Positions 45,738 to 57,996 of a DNA stretch of 64,000 nucleotides are shown in pieces (within the stretch, counting starts at the first letter, position 1; the number at the start of each line of letters is the position of its first letter). A program made the position numbers and the translations under genes. The stretch lies in assembly GCA_028671895.1 (NCBI GenBank), contig CM053801.1, positions 40,862,836-40,926,835 on the forward strand, written 5' to 3'. The stretch is from Oenanthe sinensis. Taxonomy: Eukaryota > Streptophyta > Magnoliopsida > Apiales > Apiaceae. Below the pieces are notes generated by a model that saw only the letters and a list, made by a program, of their open reading frames with translations, ran no database searches and was not told where the DNA came from.

Positions 45738-47066
45738 TCATTATATATGATTGAAACTAAGAAATGAAAGTTTCACCAGATTGGATGAATAACTATTATG
45801 TATATAATAGTAAATTCACTACTTACTTGAAAATGACGAGATTGTGATGATTTGATTTATTGATGGAAGTTGTGAAAGATGAAATTGAGTCCATCGAATC
45901 AAATTAAATGTGGGAGTTGTGTATTGTACCTAAGGATAAAAAGTTCATGTGGTTGTACATGAATTTTGAAATGAAAATATGAAGTTGATGGATTTTTTTT
46001 AGATCCATCTAATTGCAAAATTGAGAATAAAGCTGATGAAAATGTGTTCTCTTATAAAAAAAGTTTATCAACAATAGTTATTTGATGTCTTAACGAGGAG
46101 TTAAGAGATGAAATATATATAGTAACCTGAAGGATATTAGGTTAAAAATATAAGAACACAAGGTCTATAAATTAAGAGAAATGTTTATAGACCAATAAGA
46201 AAATGTGTAGATATGGTAATCTCAAGTTTTATGTGGTTGTAGTTTTAATTCATTTTGGCAAGAATAAGTTTGGATATTTACTTTTTAAAGTTTGAAAAGT
46301 GGGAGTTTCGTACTGTGTGATCATTATTTGTCGATGATATATTGTTAGTGGAAAATAATAAGGAGATGTTGAAGAATACCAAGTTGTAACTTAGTATTAA
46401 AACTTCAAATTGCTCGAATTGTTTCAAGGTTCGATTTGAGAGATATGGGTGATATCTTATATGTTAAAGGAATTCGGATTATGTGATATTTGAATATTGA
46501 GTATGAACCAGAGAAGTTATTTAAATAAAAATATTTAATCGTTTTAGGATGTAAAAGTGCAATTCGGCGCAAACTCCATGGGGAATGATGGGGAAAACGA
46601 TTAATGTGGAAGAAAAACTAGTTGTATCATATACACAAGTAGTCGAAAGTTCGATGTGTTTTATGTTGTGCAATTAATTGACTTGACTTGACTTGGTATA
46701 TTAAGTTAATCCTATAAGAGGATAGTGAAGCAATCTTAATCATCATATTGTGAGGTTATGAAAAGGATAATAAAGTTGCACCGAAGATTGGTACACTAGG
46801 CAGAGGTGCCTGAAGTAATTAATTATTATAGTGTAGTTCAAAGGTGATAGTGATAATAAGAATTCAACTTCTAATAGCTAATTTTTTTGGTGAAGCTGAA
46901 GTTGGAAAAGTAAGAAACATGAATATGTTTCAATAAGTGAGAGTGACAATGTGGCATGTATACATTTTCACTAAGAATTGTGGAACTCTAAAAAGAGAAT
47001 TTTAGAAAATTTATTAAAAATGTTGTTTCGATAAAATTCAGAAATATTAAGTGAATAACATAGTGA
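45738..47066 (+). pseudogene. decayed copia reverse transcriptase/RNase H remnant
   Basis: Between the direct repeats, broken frames give MKDEIESIESN and MWELCIVPKDKKF (copia AMxxEIxSIxxNxTWELVxxPxxKK), VYKLREMFIDQ (the KLxKSLYGLKQ site), LSMIYC-like text in place of YVDDILL, LRDMGDILYVKGIRI (MKDLGDAxYVLGIxI), and near 46900-47000 SISESDNVACIH and RILENLLK (RNase H). Stops and frameshifts are many and there is no gag or integrase. The plus-strand order is normal. Confidence 0.75.
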
Positions 47067-47606
47067 ATATTTTACTCTGTGATTTCAGCAAATCTCCAAA
47101 TTACTGTTATATCAGTTTCTCCCAACAACACTGAGATATAATAAATTAATTGTCTTGGTACAATTATGGAAATTGTCGTTGAAAAAGACGACATTGTATT
47201 TGAAATTTTTTCATAATGCTTGGAAAAGAGAGCACGGAAAATGTAAAACACCAATTTGTTTGTGTTATATATTTGTTAAGATTGAGTGTGAAATTATATT
47301 TTATTTAAATCATGTTGATAGATTTGAATGAAAAATTATTCATTTTTTAAATTTGAATGGCGTTGGTTTTGTTAAACAAGGCCGAAAAAAAAGGAGAGGG
47401 TAATATAAGATTGTTTTAAGACAATCAAAAATTTATCAGTGAAAAAGACGATATTATAAAAGATTTTTTTTTGTGGCGCTCAGAATAGAGAACACAAAAA
47501 GAAATGAAAAATATGTGTTGCATGTGAAAATAAGGAATATTTTGAGAAGCGTGTTGAATTATATTCGATTGAGTAAAACGAACCGAATATGAATATTGGT
47601 AATGCA
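47067..47606 (+). repeat. direct repeat, copy 2 (probable LTR of a decayed copia)
   Basis: Partner of 45201-45737, beginning ATATTTTACTCTGTGATT and ending GGTAATGCA. The two copies differ by scattered substitutions and a few short insertions. The sequence after it (CGGGGATAAG) does not match that after copy 1. Confidence 0.75.
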
Positions 47607-49175
47607 CGGGGATAAGAGCTAGTTTTTAGATAATTCTTGAAATAATTTAATGTACATATTATAAATGAATTGCTAATTAATTTCACTCTATTTTTATAAA
47701 AAATAATTTGACTTGTAACCTATTAAATGAGTATCAGTGAGCCAGAGTTGAAGTCGAACCCAAAGTTTGGGACGAACGAAGATAAATTCTTTATTAGTGA
47801 AGTTATCCGATCATACTCTAAAGTTTGATATATTAAAATTACTATTACTTCCCGAATTGTACGCAATCCAAATGAAGACGACCACAAAAAGCTCTTAAAC
47901 CAAGTGAATGGGCGTTGTTAGAACTAGAGTAGAAAGATCTGAATTAGAGTGGCAAGAACTCGTGCTTTAGAAGTGTTAAGTTACCGGACGCAGAAAAGTC
48001 CTAGAAAAAGAAAAACAAAGGTGAAAGTAGAGACCCCCAGTCCCCCACCAGGCTACCATCCCCACCCTACTTCAATTGCTGTACATTACAATAAAATTAG
48101 ACCCTACCTTACTCCTACCAATGGACTTTGACCTCCACAGTACTATTAGTCTCTTGCACGATTTCCTATGCACACATCTCTACAAAACACCTAGTATTAA
48201 ACTCTCCGATGCTATGGCATTAACAATGGCTGCTGGGACCATTGGTGGCCATTGAATGATTCTCTTCGTATCTCTCTCTTATTGTTAAACAATAAGTAGT
48301 TTTAACTATATAATTAATTCGAAAATAAATTGTATTAAAAAAACATTAAAATGGTACTGTATAGAGGGCGTGAAGAGTGTGTAAACAAAGAGAGCAAAAA
48401 CAAGAAACTCAGCGCATCTTTCTCCTCGCTTTCTCTACTTTTCATGTTGGCTCAACCTGCTCCTCTGCCCCAAATACCCTTCTTTCACAACACCATAAAG
48501 ATAAAGCACATGACCCCTCAATTTCTCCCTACTCAAGATACACAAACTCATTCATCTATCTCATTGTACTATACAACTCATATATATGTCTTTGTATGAA
48601 GCATATACATAATATATATATTCACAAAGAGCAATGTTGCACACATTGAATTACTTGTAAAAATTATCCCACAAAAATTTCATATTAACAACCTTTTTTC
48701 TTCTATGAGCTGTACACTCTTATTCCCAACACATTGCTGAATTTCCTTGAAGGGAATCAAATACTAATTTCCCAATACCCCTCCTAATATCCTTTCAAAA
48801 GCTTTGGCATTGCATGGTTATCCCGAAAATTTAAGAAACAAAATGCACAAAAAAATACTCGTAACCAATTTTTCCCTTGGCCCCTTTGAATGTACATGGC
48901 ACCAAGCCACCGACTCCCTTTTTCCAACCCCCATTGGCTATTCACAAAATTCAGCCATTGAGTAGCAGTCCTAGTAGTAGAATTTCAGGTTCAATCCGAA
49001 CGCAGAAGCACTTTCAGTGCTTTATAATCTTTTGCTCCAACCAAAATCGTATAGTTTTCTGATGGTGCTAGCAGCTAGGAATTGTATTTTTCCCTCTGTA
49101 TTGCTGAACGGGATATTCTAGATTCAAAACATGAATCTTGACATCTGCAGACAGGAATTTTATATATTCACTAAA
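47607..49175. other. intergenic DNA between the copia remnant and PIP5K
   Basis: The right part (roughly 48700-49175) is probably the PIP5K 3' untranslated region. Two short + strand frames (47949-48131, basic; 48351-48599, with a hydrophobic stretch) match no family and have no gene context. No RNA gene or transposon was recognised. Confidence 0.5.
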
Positions 49176-52100
49176 TCACCCATCTTCAACAAAGGTTCTC
49201 CCTACAAAATCTCTAAACCTCTTAGAATATAGCTTTGGATCCACAGCTGAGATAGAGGTTGGGTCAGCTTGCAATGATTTGTATGCATGCTCTAGCTTTT
49301 TGCTTATATCATAGTCCTGTAAAATGTCAATAATCCCAAAGTACAGAACCACTTCATATGTTTCACCACTACTAAGATTATACTGATCAAAATCACTTCG
49401 TCGAGCCACACGTTCTGCCCTTGCAGGCATATTAGCTCCCAATCTGATCAGTGGTTTCCTATAAATCAAGTATACAATTCATAATCAGTATACACGATTC
49501 AGCTGTGTCATAGTTGTAAAAAAATTAACAAACTACAATTTCTTACATTAAATCACATGGTTAAATATAAATGACGGCGAATTTATATATATTTAACCCT
49601 CAATTTAATGTTCTCATATGGCAACTTGTTGCTTACCAGTACTCCTTGTAAAAATGAGGTTATCTGATTCATAAATCATCTCAATGGAATTATACTATAA
49701 AAAACAGTAAGATAAAAATTAAAAGATCTAAAACAACCTTTTTCAAATCTTTGATAAACAAAACGACAACGGTTAGCTTCTGAACTATATCAACATATTG
49801 CCAACTGAAGCTTCTTTTAATTGTACAACTGAATTATTCAACCACCAAAACAAATTCAAGGGATGATCATTGTCCACTTAAGAGCTGATTTAATTCAAAA
49901 CACTAAATTGTTGACTCATTCAAAAATGAAACTACTGTTAGATGTCAACGATGTGGGATGGACAACGTTTATATGAACTTATCAACTACTTCTAACAGCT
50001 TCTATTTTACCCACAAATTCAGCAAACATGATTCAATCAATCCAGAGAAATTTTAAACAAGAACATACCGCCCAGCTAAAACACAATCCACGTCTTGTAG
50101 CTCTGCCTCCAAGAACCGACAGCCACACATAAACTTTTCATTCTGACATGAATCTTTCTTTCCTGATAAAGGCAAAAACCGGACAATAAAAAAATGTTCC
50201 AATGGCAATGAATTTAGCAACACACATAAACCAAAGAGTAGTTAATTACCTGTTCGTAACAAAAATGGGGACAACCCCATTTTTTCTCCAGTATTGTCAT
50301 AACGAAAGTGAACACCAACTAACAGGCTATAATCCATGATTTTTTCGGCTTCCAAAAACTCACAATCTCGATCAATTTGTCTGATGAAAAAGAAAAAAGA
50401 AACAATCAGCTCCGATCAGATTTAAGAAACATAGAAGTCTTAAAACATTGCAAATCATATATTCTCTCACTTTATCATATCTTGATACCAGTTCTGCTGG
50501 AGGCGAAACACATAATTTAGGTCAAGGTCTTTAAGGGTGGTAGTCTCATCTATTTCATCCTCTGGTTTGTCCGTCGTTCGGCCATGAGATGATCCTTTTA
50601 GGTCAAATCGTCTGTGGATACGATAATCCGAGCAGAACAAATTTCCCATGACAACAAATCTCGTCTATTTTCAGTCAAGTAAAAAATTTTCAGTAGAAAT
50701 AAACCATCTCTTTATTGAAAGGAACCAGAACCTAACATTCAATACATTTGACACTTATCACATACCTTGACTCCACCAACTGGTTTGACACAATGGACAC
50801 CAAAGAACTTCGTGACAAGTGAATTCTCATAGCACCAAAAATGTTGGTAGTAACTTGGAAGCATCTTAATTAGCACCTGATAGAACAATATGCCAAACTC
50901 TTATTTTTTTTATGGACAACCAATCAACCATGTACTAAATTTAAAATGGAGGGTGAAAGATGTAACAGAAACATAGAAAGCCATTCCTATACAAGACCTA
51001 GTCATCATCTTGATATGACCACTATTCCAAAAATTAACAAAGATTAGTCAAAGATGAACTTAACAAACCTTGGCTTCCGATTTTTTCACTGTTTTGATCA
51101 TAAATCTATCATCGTGTGTCAAATAAAAAAAACTTCCACTCTTTCCTGGGGATGAGAGTTCCCTTAGTGCATCATTTCCGCATATAGAAAGCATATAATC
51201 AGCTGGATCAACTTGAAATAACTCTCTAAGATGTCTGTACACCACAAATAGAAACACAATTAGTAAGCTACTACCTATATACTACAAATTAAAAGCAGCA
51301 TATAATCAAATTCAACAGCAACAACACAAATATATTTCAAAGAAAATGACCTAAACACCACAGGACAATAATCTTTCCAGCGAAACTCAGCTGACGGATG
51401 AGGAGGTGTCATCTTCGAGCCTTCTGATGGAAACCTAGTCCAGAATTTCTCTTTAGGTTCAAAATCACTAGGCTTAAGATTGCTAACTATAGAAGAATGT
51501 TTTCCAACTGAATACCTGCATAAATCAGAATGCTCCCATAAAACATAATACAATACATACAAAATATAAATAGATACATACACAAACCGATCAACCATAA
51601 AACAGACAAAACACAAGTTACCTAATGCCGAGTTGTAGATTAAGCATCAAATCATAATGTTTATGCCCTTTAAATATCATCTGTCCAGGCTTCTTCACTT
51701 CTCTATTAAAACAACAAGGATTTCTACTAAACTTCCCAACATCATCCCTTCCCAACAAATTACTATCTCTATAAAACATAGTGGCCTCCACATTATCAAT
51801 AATATCGCAAGTAATATCCCCAGCTTCACCATCCGACTCCCATATACAAATCTTCGGAAAAATCCTCCCACCATCACTCCCCCTCCCACCCTCCAAACTC
51901 CGTCTCCCATCCACCGACGACCTCTTCCTCATCATACCACCGTAATCACTTACTCTTTCACCCAACATCAAAGGCGCAATCAACTTACTATTAAGTTTCA
52001 ACATATCCCCATTAACTCCCGGATAAAACTTGCCATTCAACATCTTATTATCACTACTCTCCTTGTTCCAACTACCAACATAACAACCACCATCCGGCCA

Positions 52101-52730
52101 CGTAAACACCCCGTTCCCTTTGGGAACACCATTCTCCCAATTCCCATCATACCTATTCTCATTCCTCCAAATCAAAACACCTCTCCCATTAATCAAACCA
52201 TTCCTCCACTCTCCAACATACTCATTCCCATTCCTCCAAACATACTTTCCACTTCCATCTTGTAAATTCTTCCTCCACAATCCCTCGTAATAATCGCCGT
52301 TTCGATAACTCTTACTACCATACCCATGCTTCTTATCACTAACCCAACCACCACGATACGAATCACCATCGGATCCGATAAAATTACCAAACCCGTCCAT
52401 CCGACCCGACTTGAATTCACCCTCGAAAGTCGCGCCTGAAGGCCACGAGAACTTCCCTTTCCCACTCGCTTTCCCTCGCTTCCACTCCCCTTGGTACATA
52501 CACCCGTCTCTCCACAAATACTTTCCCGATCCGTGTGGCACGTTTCCCGACAATCTTCCTATAAATACATCTCCGTTCGGTAACCTCTTTTCCGACGGAG
52601 TTAACGTAATTCCGGTCGACAACGTCGGCGTCACGCGCCGCGTCGTCGCCTGAGATCGACTCCGACTAGCAAATAATGGCTTTAATGTCTCAGTTTCTCT
52701 CTCTAGAGTTACAGTTGTTGGCTCCGGCAT
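49176..52730 (-). CDS. PIP5K: phosphatidylinositol-4-phosphate 5-kinase with MORN repeats
   Basis: The enzyme makes PtdIns(4,5)P2 from PtdIns4P at the plasma membrane. There are eight exons on the minus strand: 52730-51622, 51515-51351, 51234-51069, 50876-50766, 50664-50471, 50380-50250, 50162-50069 and 49458-49176. All borders are GT-AG and phases agree, giving 750 residues. Residues about 49-237 are eight MORN repeats of about 23 residues (LPNGDVFIGRLSGNVPHGSG, then WPSGATFEGEFKSGRMDGFG and so on), the plant-specific membrane and regulatory module. The lipid kinase domain fills roughly 360-745: GKSGSFFYLT nucleotide loop, MIKTVKK lysine, HRRFDLKGSSHGR, IMDYSLLVGVH, and the activation-loop region after IIDILQDYD with KKLEH. 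Length and layout fit the MORN-type B subfamily (Arabidopsis PIP5K4/5/6). The first ATG in frame is used. No damage was seen. Confidence 0.95.
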
Positions 52731-52985
52731 AGCTAAGTTATGGCTGGTAACTCACTTTCTCTCTCTACAATATCATCGAAAAACCAACCGGCATTTCGTG
52801 GAGCACAGCTATAGTATAAATAGATAGATACAGTGAGGTTGTGTGTATAGATTTAGAGAGAAAATGAAGATTTTAGATGAGGTAAATAAAGCGAGAATTT
52901 CAGAGTTACAAGAAATGGTGAGAGAGAGAGAGAGAGAGTGTGTAAATATGTGTTCGTTTATGGAACTTGGGGTTTAATGAGGAGC
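52731..52985 (-). promoter_or_regulatory. PIP5K promoter/5' leader region with CT repeat
   Basis: On the minus strand, CTATTTATAC (52823-52814) lies about 85-95 bp upstream of the ATG and could act as a TATA-like element, followed by CT-rich text (TCTCTCTCTAGAG near 52700). A (GA)n/(CT)n run at 52919-52939 lies further upstream; such CT runs are common in plant 5' leaders and core promoters. No transcript start can be proved from sequence. Confidence 0.35.
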
Positions 52986-52999
52986 CGGTAAGCATTGCA

Positions 53000-55950
53000 A
53001 AAAAATAAATACTTTACTATTTATTTTAAAAATTGAGAAATTATCAAGTAGCCTTCTCATTTTGGTTTTTCCAAGTCGTCCGTTCAATAAGTCTTTTTTT
53101 ATATAATTTTTTTAATGTAATTATAATTTAATTTTAAAAAATATATATTTTATCTACAACTCTATTATAAACGAGTCATTTTTTTATACAACAATCTAAT
53201 AACATATTTTCATTCTATTACCTTTCAAACTCTTTAATTTATTTAAAATTATAATTTATTAATTAAATTTCATAAATATTAAAATAATATTTATTATTTT
53301 TTATATATTTCAGGTAGCAAGAGAATTCAAGAAAAAGATAAAATGTGCTTAAAGAATCAAAGACATATTGCTTTTAAAGAATCAAAGACATATTGCTTTT
53401 AAAGAATCAAACTCTTTAATTTTTTAAAATTATAATTTATTAATTAAATTTTATAAATATTAAAATAATATTTATTATTTTATCTATATTAAATCATTTT
53501 TATTATATATAAAATTTTAAATTAAATTTTAATTCATATAAAATAATTCATATATATAACTTATTAGTACCGTCTGTGCTTATTATAAGTAAACAAGATA
53601 ATTTTCTTTTCATCTTGATTACTCAGGTTAATCATGAAAAAGATTTTAACTGTTCAATTTTAGCTAAAACATGTAAAAAATCCTAGACATTCAATTTTAA
53701 TAAAATCTAATTTTAAAAAAAATATATATTATACATATAAATCTATCACCAATAGTTATCTTTTATTATATTATATCTAAATTATATTCTATACTTTCTA
53801 TTTTCATTATATTAGTTACTATATAATTTTTATTTAATATAGTTGTACTCGCGTTCAACTCAATTTCATCACCATTCAAACTGTTTTATTTATTTAAAAT
53901 TATGATTTATAATTAAATTTTATAAATATTAATATATAAATGTTGATTAAAAATAAGTGTTGATTATTTTATTACTACCAAATAATTATTGAATTGAGAA
54001 ATTATTATTGCAAATACTATAAGGTTGATTATAATTTATATCATACTCACGAATCTCACTTGCTTCCCTGTGTATTATTTTCTAAAAACGGAGGTTAGCT
54101 TGCACGCATTTTAAATTATGAACTTAAAAAATAATCCAACTTGTTATTATAATAGAGATTACTGATTAGATATTACTATATTAAATTATGATTGTAAAAG
54201 TGCTAGTTTTATATGTGAAACGTACTACTTAAGTATAATAAAAATGGCTGTCATAATACTTACAAAAATAATAATGGTCGAGTCATCTTAATCATTTGGA
54301 AAAAATGAGTATAATATTTTCATAACACCGGAAAACATAGTCAATGTAGGAATAATATGTTGTTCGGCTAATTTTCTTCTCCAAATTATAAATTTTAAGA
54401 TTTATTAAGCTTTCGAGTTGGTCAAAAATATTGTAATGTTTGTTTCTTTTTTCAGTTTTCATGTGAAAAATCTCTTGAATCAAACTTTCCAAATGGTGGT
54501 GCGTGATGAGTCATCAAGGTATATCCCATTTTCGTTGATTAAATCGAATCTAATGTTCACTCTAACATCATTTATATTTTTTACATGTAGGTTTTATGAT
54601 GAGGATGGTAAATTGGGTCGGATTTTAGTAAAATTTAAATTTAAATTTAAATATTTTTGAGTTATTTAAATTCAAATCTATCTAATTTTGAATTAAATCG
54701 GGTTTATTTCAGATATCCAAACTTGTTTTTAAAAATTGAAATCAAGTTAAATATCACTAACACGCGCACACAATATAGTAATTATATTTATAAACTATAA
54801 ATGTTTAAATTTAAAAGATAGTTAAATATACTATATTACACTAGTTTTGAAATATTAATTTATCATTAATATGTAATTAATAACCGACTAATAATTCACA
54901 CAATGATAAAAAATAATTTTTATGTAATATAATATTAATATATCACTAAAATCTAATATATGTTGATATAATGAAGCACTAATTTATTAAATAAATATTG
55001 ATTATTGAAGGGTATTTATCGGATTTCAGATTTTGGGTTGGGTATCGGTTCGATAAACATAAATTTTAAATCCAAAATTTTGGGTTCGGTAAAATCTAAT
55101 GGAGGCATAATGGATTTTTTATCCAATAAATAGGATTATTCTGGCATCCCAATTTATGATAGATAAAATATAAAAAATAAATCTCATTTGATAAAGTTAA
55201 ATAATTAAATTTTACTTCAAGGGTCAACGAAAGAAAGGAAATATTACTCCACCTCCTTTTTCATATTTGGTTGACATTTAGATGAATAGAAAAAGTATTT
55301 TTATAACGTCTTTTTACTAAAACCTTATTACTTATATTTTTATTAAAAAAAATTAAGAAGTAAAATTTATTAATTTATTTTTTATGTGGTTTAAGATATA
55401 TGAAAAAAGTTTGAAAACAAAATATAAAAGAAGATGTAAATTGTGGAGATCAAATAAATCCTTAAAATTTTAAGAATTTTTTTTTAAGATTACGTAAAAA
55501 GTGGGTTGGATATATTCTAAGACACTGGAAAATAAATAATAGAAGTAAAAGTCCATCCAAACAGTCGCTTTAAAGCGGGCTCCAGAAGGACCGAGTTAGC
55601 ACGTTGTGGACCCAATCAACTCCGGTTTAGCTGTCCGAGTTAGCCCCACAATAGTGGTAGCTATCGAAAAATTAGAATACTTGGTCGCCACTTGTCCCCT
55701 CTAACTCGGTCCCGACTCAGACCACCTTCCACGTCTGCTGAATACTACCTTTATTTGCCACGTCACATCTGAACTAATCAAATAGAAAAACGGCAATTAA
55801 ATAATTATTCCAATTATTTAATCAAAATTTGAGATATAAAGGTTAAAATTAAATATATAATTTCTGGTTGCCACGTGGGAGGTTAGTAACCACGCAGCTT
55901 ATTTAATTTTCGTGCAACTAATTTCTTAACCACATAATTCAAAATCTATA
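53000..55950. other. AT-rich repeats upstream of PIP5K
   Basis: No gene was recognised. A 25-bp unit (AAAGAATCAAAGACATATTGC plus TTTT) is tandemly present at 53351-53375 and 53376-53400, with a third partial copy to 53410. The segments 53120-53300, 53410-53590 and 53680-53960 belong to the same dispersed family as 34380-34795. A richer patch at 55560-55765 (CCGAGTTAGC... and GCCACGTCAC) is not explained. Confidence 0.45.
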
Positions 55951-56233
55951 GTTCCGTGTGTCCCTCCCATTTCTTTACATTTTCCTTTTGGGATGTTCTA
56001 TCAATTCTTTACATTACTAAAAATAGTAACTTTTAACAATTAAATACATTATTACATCCACTACTTTACTCCACTTTTTCAACACTTTACACTATTACAC
56101 CCACTACTTCACTTATTTTAACAATAAAATCACTATTACACTCACTACTTCATTTATTTTAACAATATTACATCCACTAATTTTGGTCTCCATGCCCAAA
56201 TAAAATGTAAACATTTGGGCGGGACGGAGGGAG
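55951..56233. mobile_element. Stowaway-like MITE, left end worn
   Basis: The right end, reverse-complemented, is CTCCCTCCGTCCCGCCCAAA, an exact Stowaway terminus. The left end is degenerate (GTTCCGTGTGTCCCTCCCAT) but carries the same kind of text and faces it with complementary sequence (TTTCTTTACATTTTCC on the left, AAAATGTAAA on the right). TA lies on both sides (55949-55950 and 56234-56235). Inside, ACACTTTACACTATTACACC-like words repeat. Confidence 0.75.
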
Positions 56234-56589
56234 TAATTACGTACAAAGTTTAGTAAGATAGACATTTTTACTAATAATAATTCAATAGGGTTTTCGCTAG
56301 AACACCTTTTTTGACATTATTATTAATTTATATAAGGTAATAATATGAGACTTTTTTAATATTTTATAGTTTTATTAAAAATGTTATAATATATATATAT
56401 ATATATATATTTAAAATTATAATTTCTAATTAAAATACAATAGAATAAACTAATATATCTATTGTATTTTTGTAATTAATAATATTAATATTCAATTTAA
56501 TATATAATTGACGTAATTTCATTTGTTAAAATATAATTTTTTTAGTATTTTAATTTAAATAATATAATATTATTTGTACTTTTTGATTA

Positions 56590-57540
56590 GAAAGAAGAAT
56601 AAGGACAAATATTAAACATGAGCTTGAAGATGAATGCGTCGGAGCAGATGAGTCTGTCGAAGGGGATGAGACCGGTCGTGAAGATGAGGTTACTGATTAA
56701 TAATCATAGTAAGCACTTCTTATTCTTCTCGATAATTGTAGAAATGTAATTGTTATTCCTTATTTTTTAAAGACGTGTTTTGATGCTGTTGTTGGTGAGT
56801 TTGATTCCAAGTATTATATAACTGTTGAAGGGAAGATAAAGGTAATGAATGTTGAATCCAAGTCAAATTTGATTAAAATGGATGAGAGTGATGATATTGT
56901 GTTGTATGTCTACTGCCATGATTGTCATGGTGGTTAGTCGAGTCAAGTCGATGAAGGTCCGACTAGTGGACTAGTCTGACTAGTCGACCAATTATATATA
57001 TAATTTAATTAATAAATTTATATACATTATATATGTTATATTTATTAAATTATATATGTTATATAATTCTAAATTTTAAGATTTATGACTTATCCAAAAC
57101 TTGTAATTTACTCTATAACAGGCCAACAACCAAACCAACAATGCATAGCACTCAAACTCAGTGCTATGCTCACTGCCTGGAATAATAAACAGAAAACTTA
57201 TTTATTAAAAATAGAAAACATGGTTGTTAGCTGATGAATTACGTTAAAATTATTGTTTTTTGGGTTAAAATCTTATTTATTTGACCGAGTTTTTTGAACT
57301 ATTCGACAACCCATATAACTAGTCGGCTCGACTAGTCGACTAGTTGACCAGTCGGCCGAAAATATCATTTTTTCCAAGTTGGTAGTTTCAATCGACTCCC
57401 CTACATCGACTATCGACTGCTCGACTAGTCGCGACTAGTCGAGCACCGTGACAACCATGATGTGTACCATGTTAGTCTTGTTAATGATGATTTTGATATA
57501 GAAAGCAGAACTCCTTAAAGTTGACATGGAAGAAGAAAGA
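56590..57540 (+). pseudogene. unknown decayed coding-like sequence, split by a MITE
   Basis: Left of the MITE, one frame reads coherently for about 45 codons (VDEFDSKYYITVEGKIKVMN...); the reading continues on the far side of the MITE as HVSLVNDDFDIE. I do not recognise the family. An upstream frame (56605-56700) is rich in D, E and G. It could be part of a Mutator-type transposase gene, but no diagnostic motif was found. Confidence 0.3.
56923..57453. mobile_element. hAT-like MITE built of GACTAGTC palindromes
   Basis: It starts TGTCATGGTGGTTAGTCGAG; the right end, reverse-complemented, is TGTCACGGTGCTCGACTAG. GCCATGAT (56915-56922) and ACCATGAT (57454-57461) flank it, an 8-bp duplication with one mismatch, suggesting a hAT origin. 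GACTAGTC and near variants (GACTAGTG, CGACTAGTCGAC, GCGACTAGTCG) are repeated in both end regions and read the same on both strands. The middle is AT-rich with no coding capacity. Confidence 0.8.
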
Positions 57541-57996
57541 AGGAAGAAAGAGGCCTAATTATAGAAAAATGAAGAAGAGATAATGTTCAAATGAAGTTGG
57601 TCATTTAAATGAAAAAGAATGGGTTGTGGGTTGTGGATTATGAGTTTTTAGATGGTTAGGCGGGTACAACGGTTTTCTGACCTGAACATGCCACACTGGT
57701 TAAAAATCAGCCATGTTTAGTGAGCTGAATCAACTTTCTGTCCAATATTTAACGTTAATAACAGCTAGTGACTTGATTGTAAGTTTTAAATACTGCAATG
57801 AGTTGACTGCAATATTTTTTAATATGATGGCCCAATTGAAAATTAATAGTTAGTTGAGTAACCAAAACAATATATTTTTGGTTGAACAGTTATAACATTT
57901 TTATCTATAACTTTCTAAACTCTCCGAATAAAATAACATTAAAAGTCAAAAATTCAAATATGTCAAAAATAAATGATATAAAACTGTGATTATTTC

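Noticed and set aside
47949..48131. 60-residue basic open frame (MARTRALEVLSYRTQ...)
   Set aside because: No recognised family, no splice or promoter context, and length is expected by chance.
48351..48599. 82-residue open frame with a hydrophobic stretch, possible secreted peptide
   Set aside because: No cleavable signal peptide in the right position, overlapping frame of equal length, no known peptide motif.
51657..52265. 202-residue + strand open frame
   Set aside because: It is the antisense shadow of the PIP5K MORN repeats; its repetitive I/P/T-rich composition is the complement of the MORN codons.
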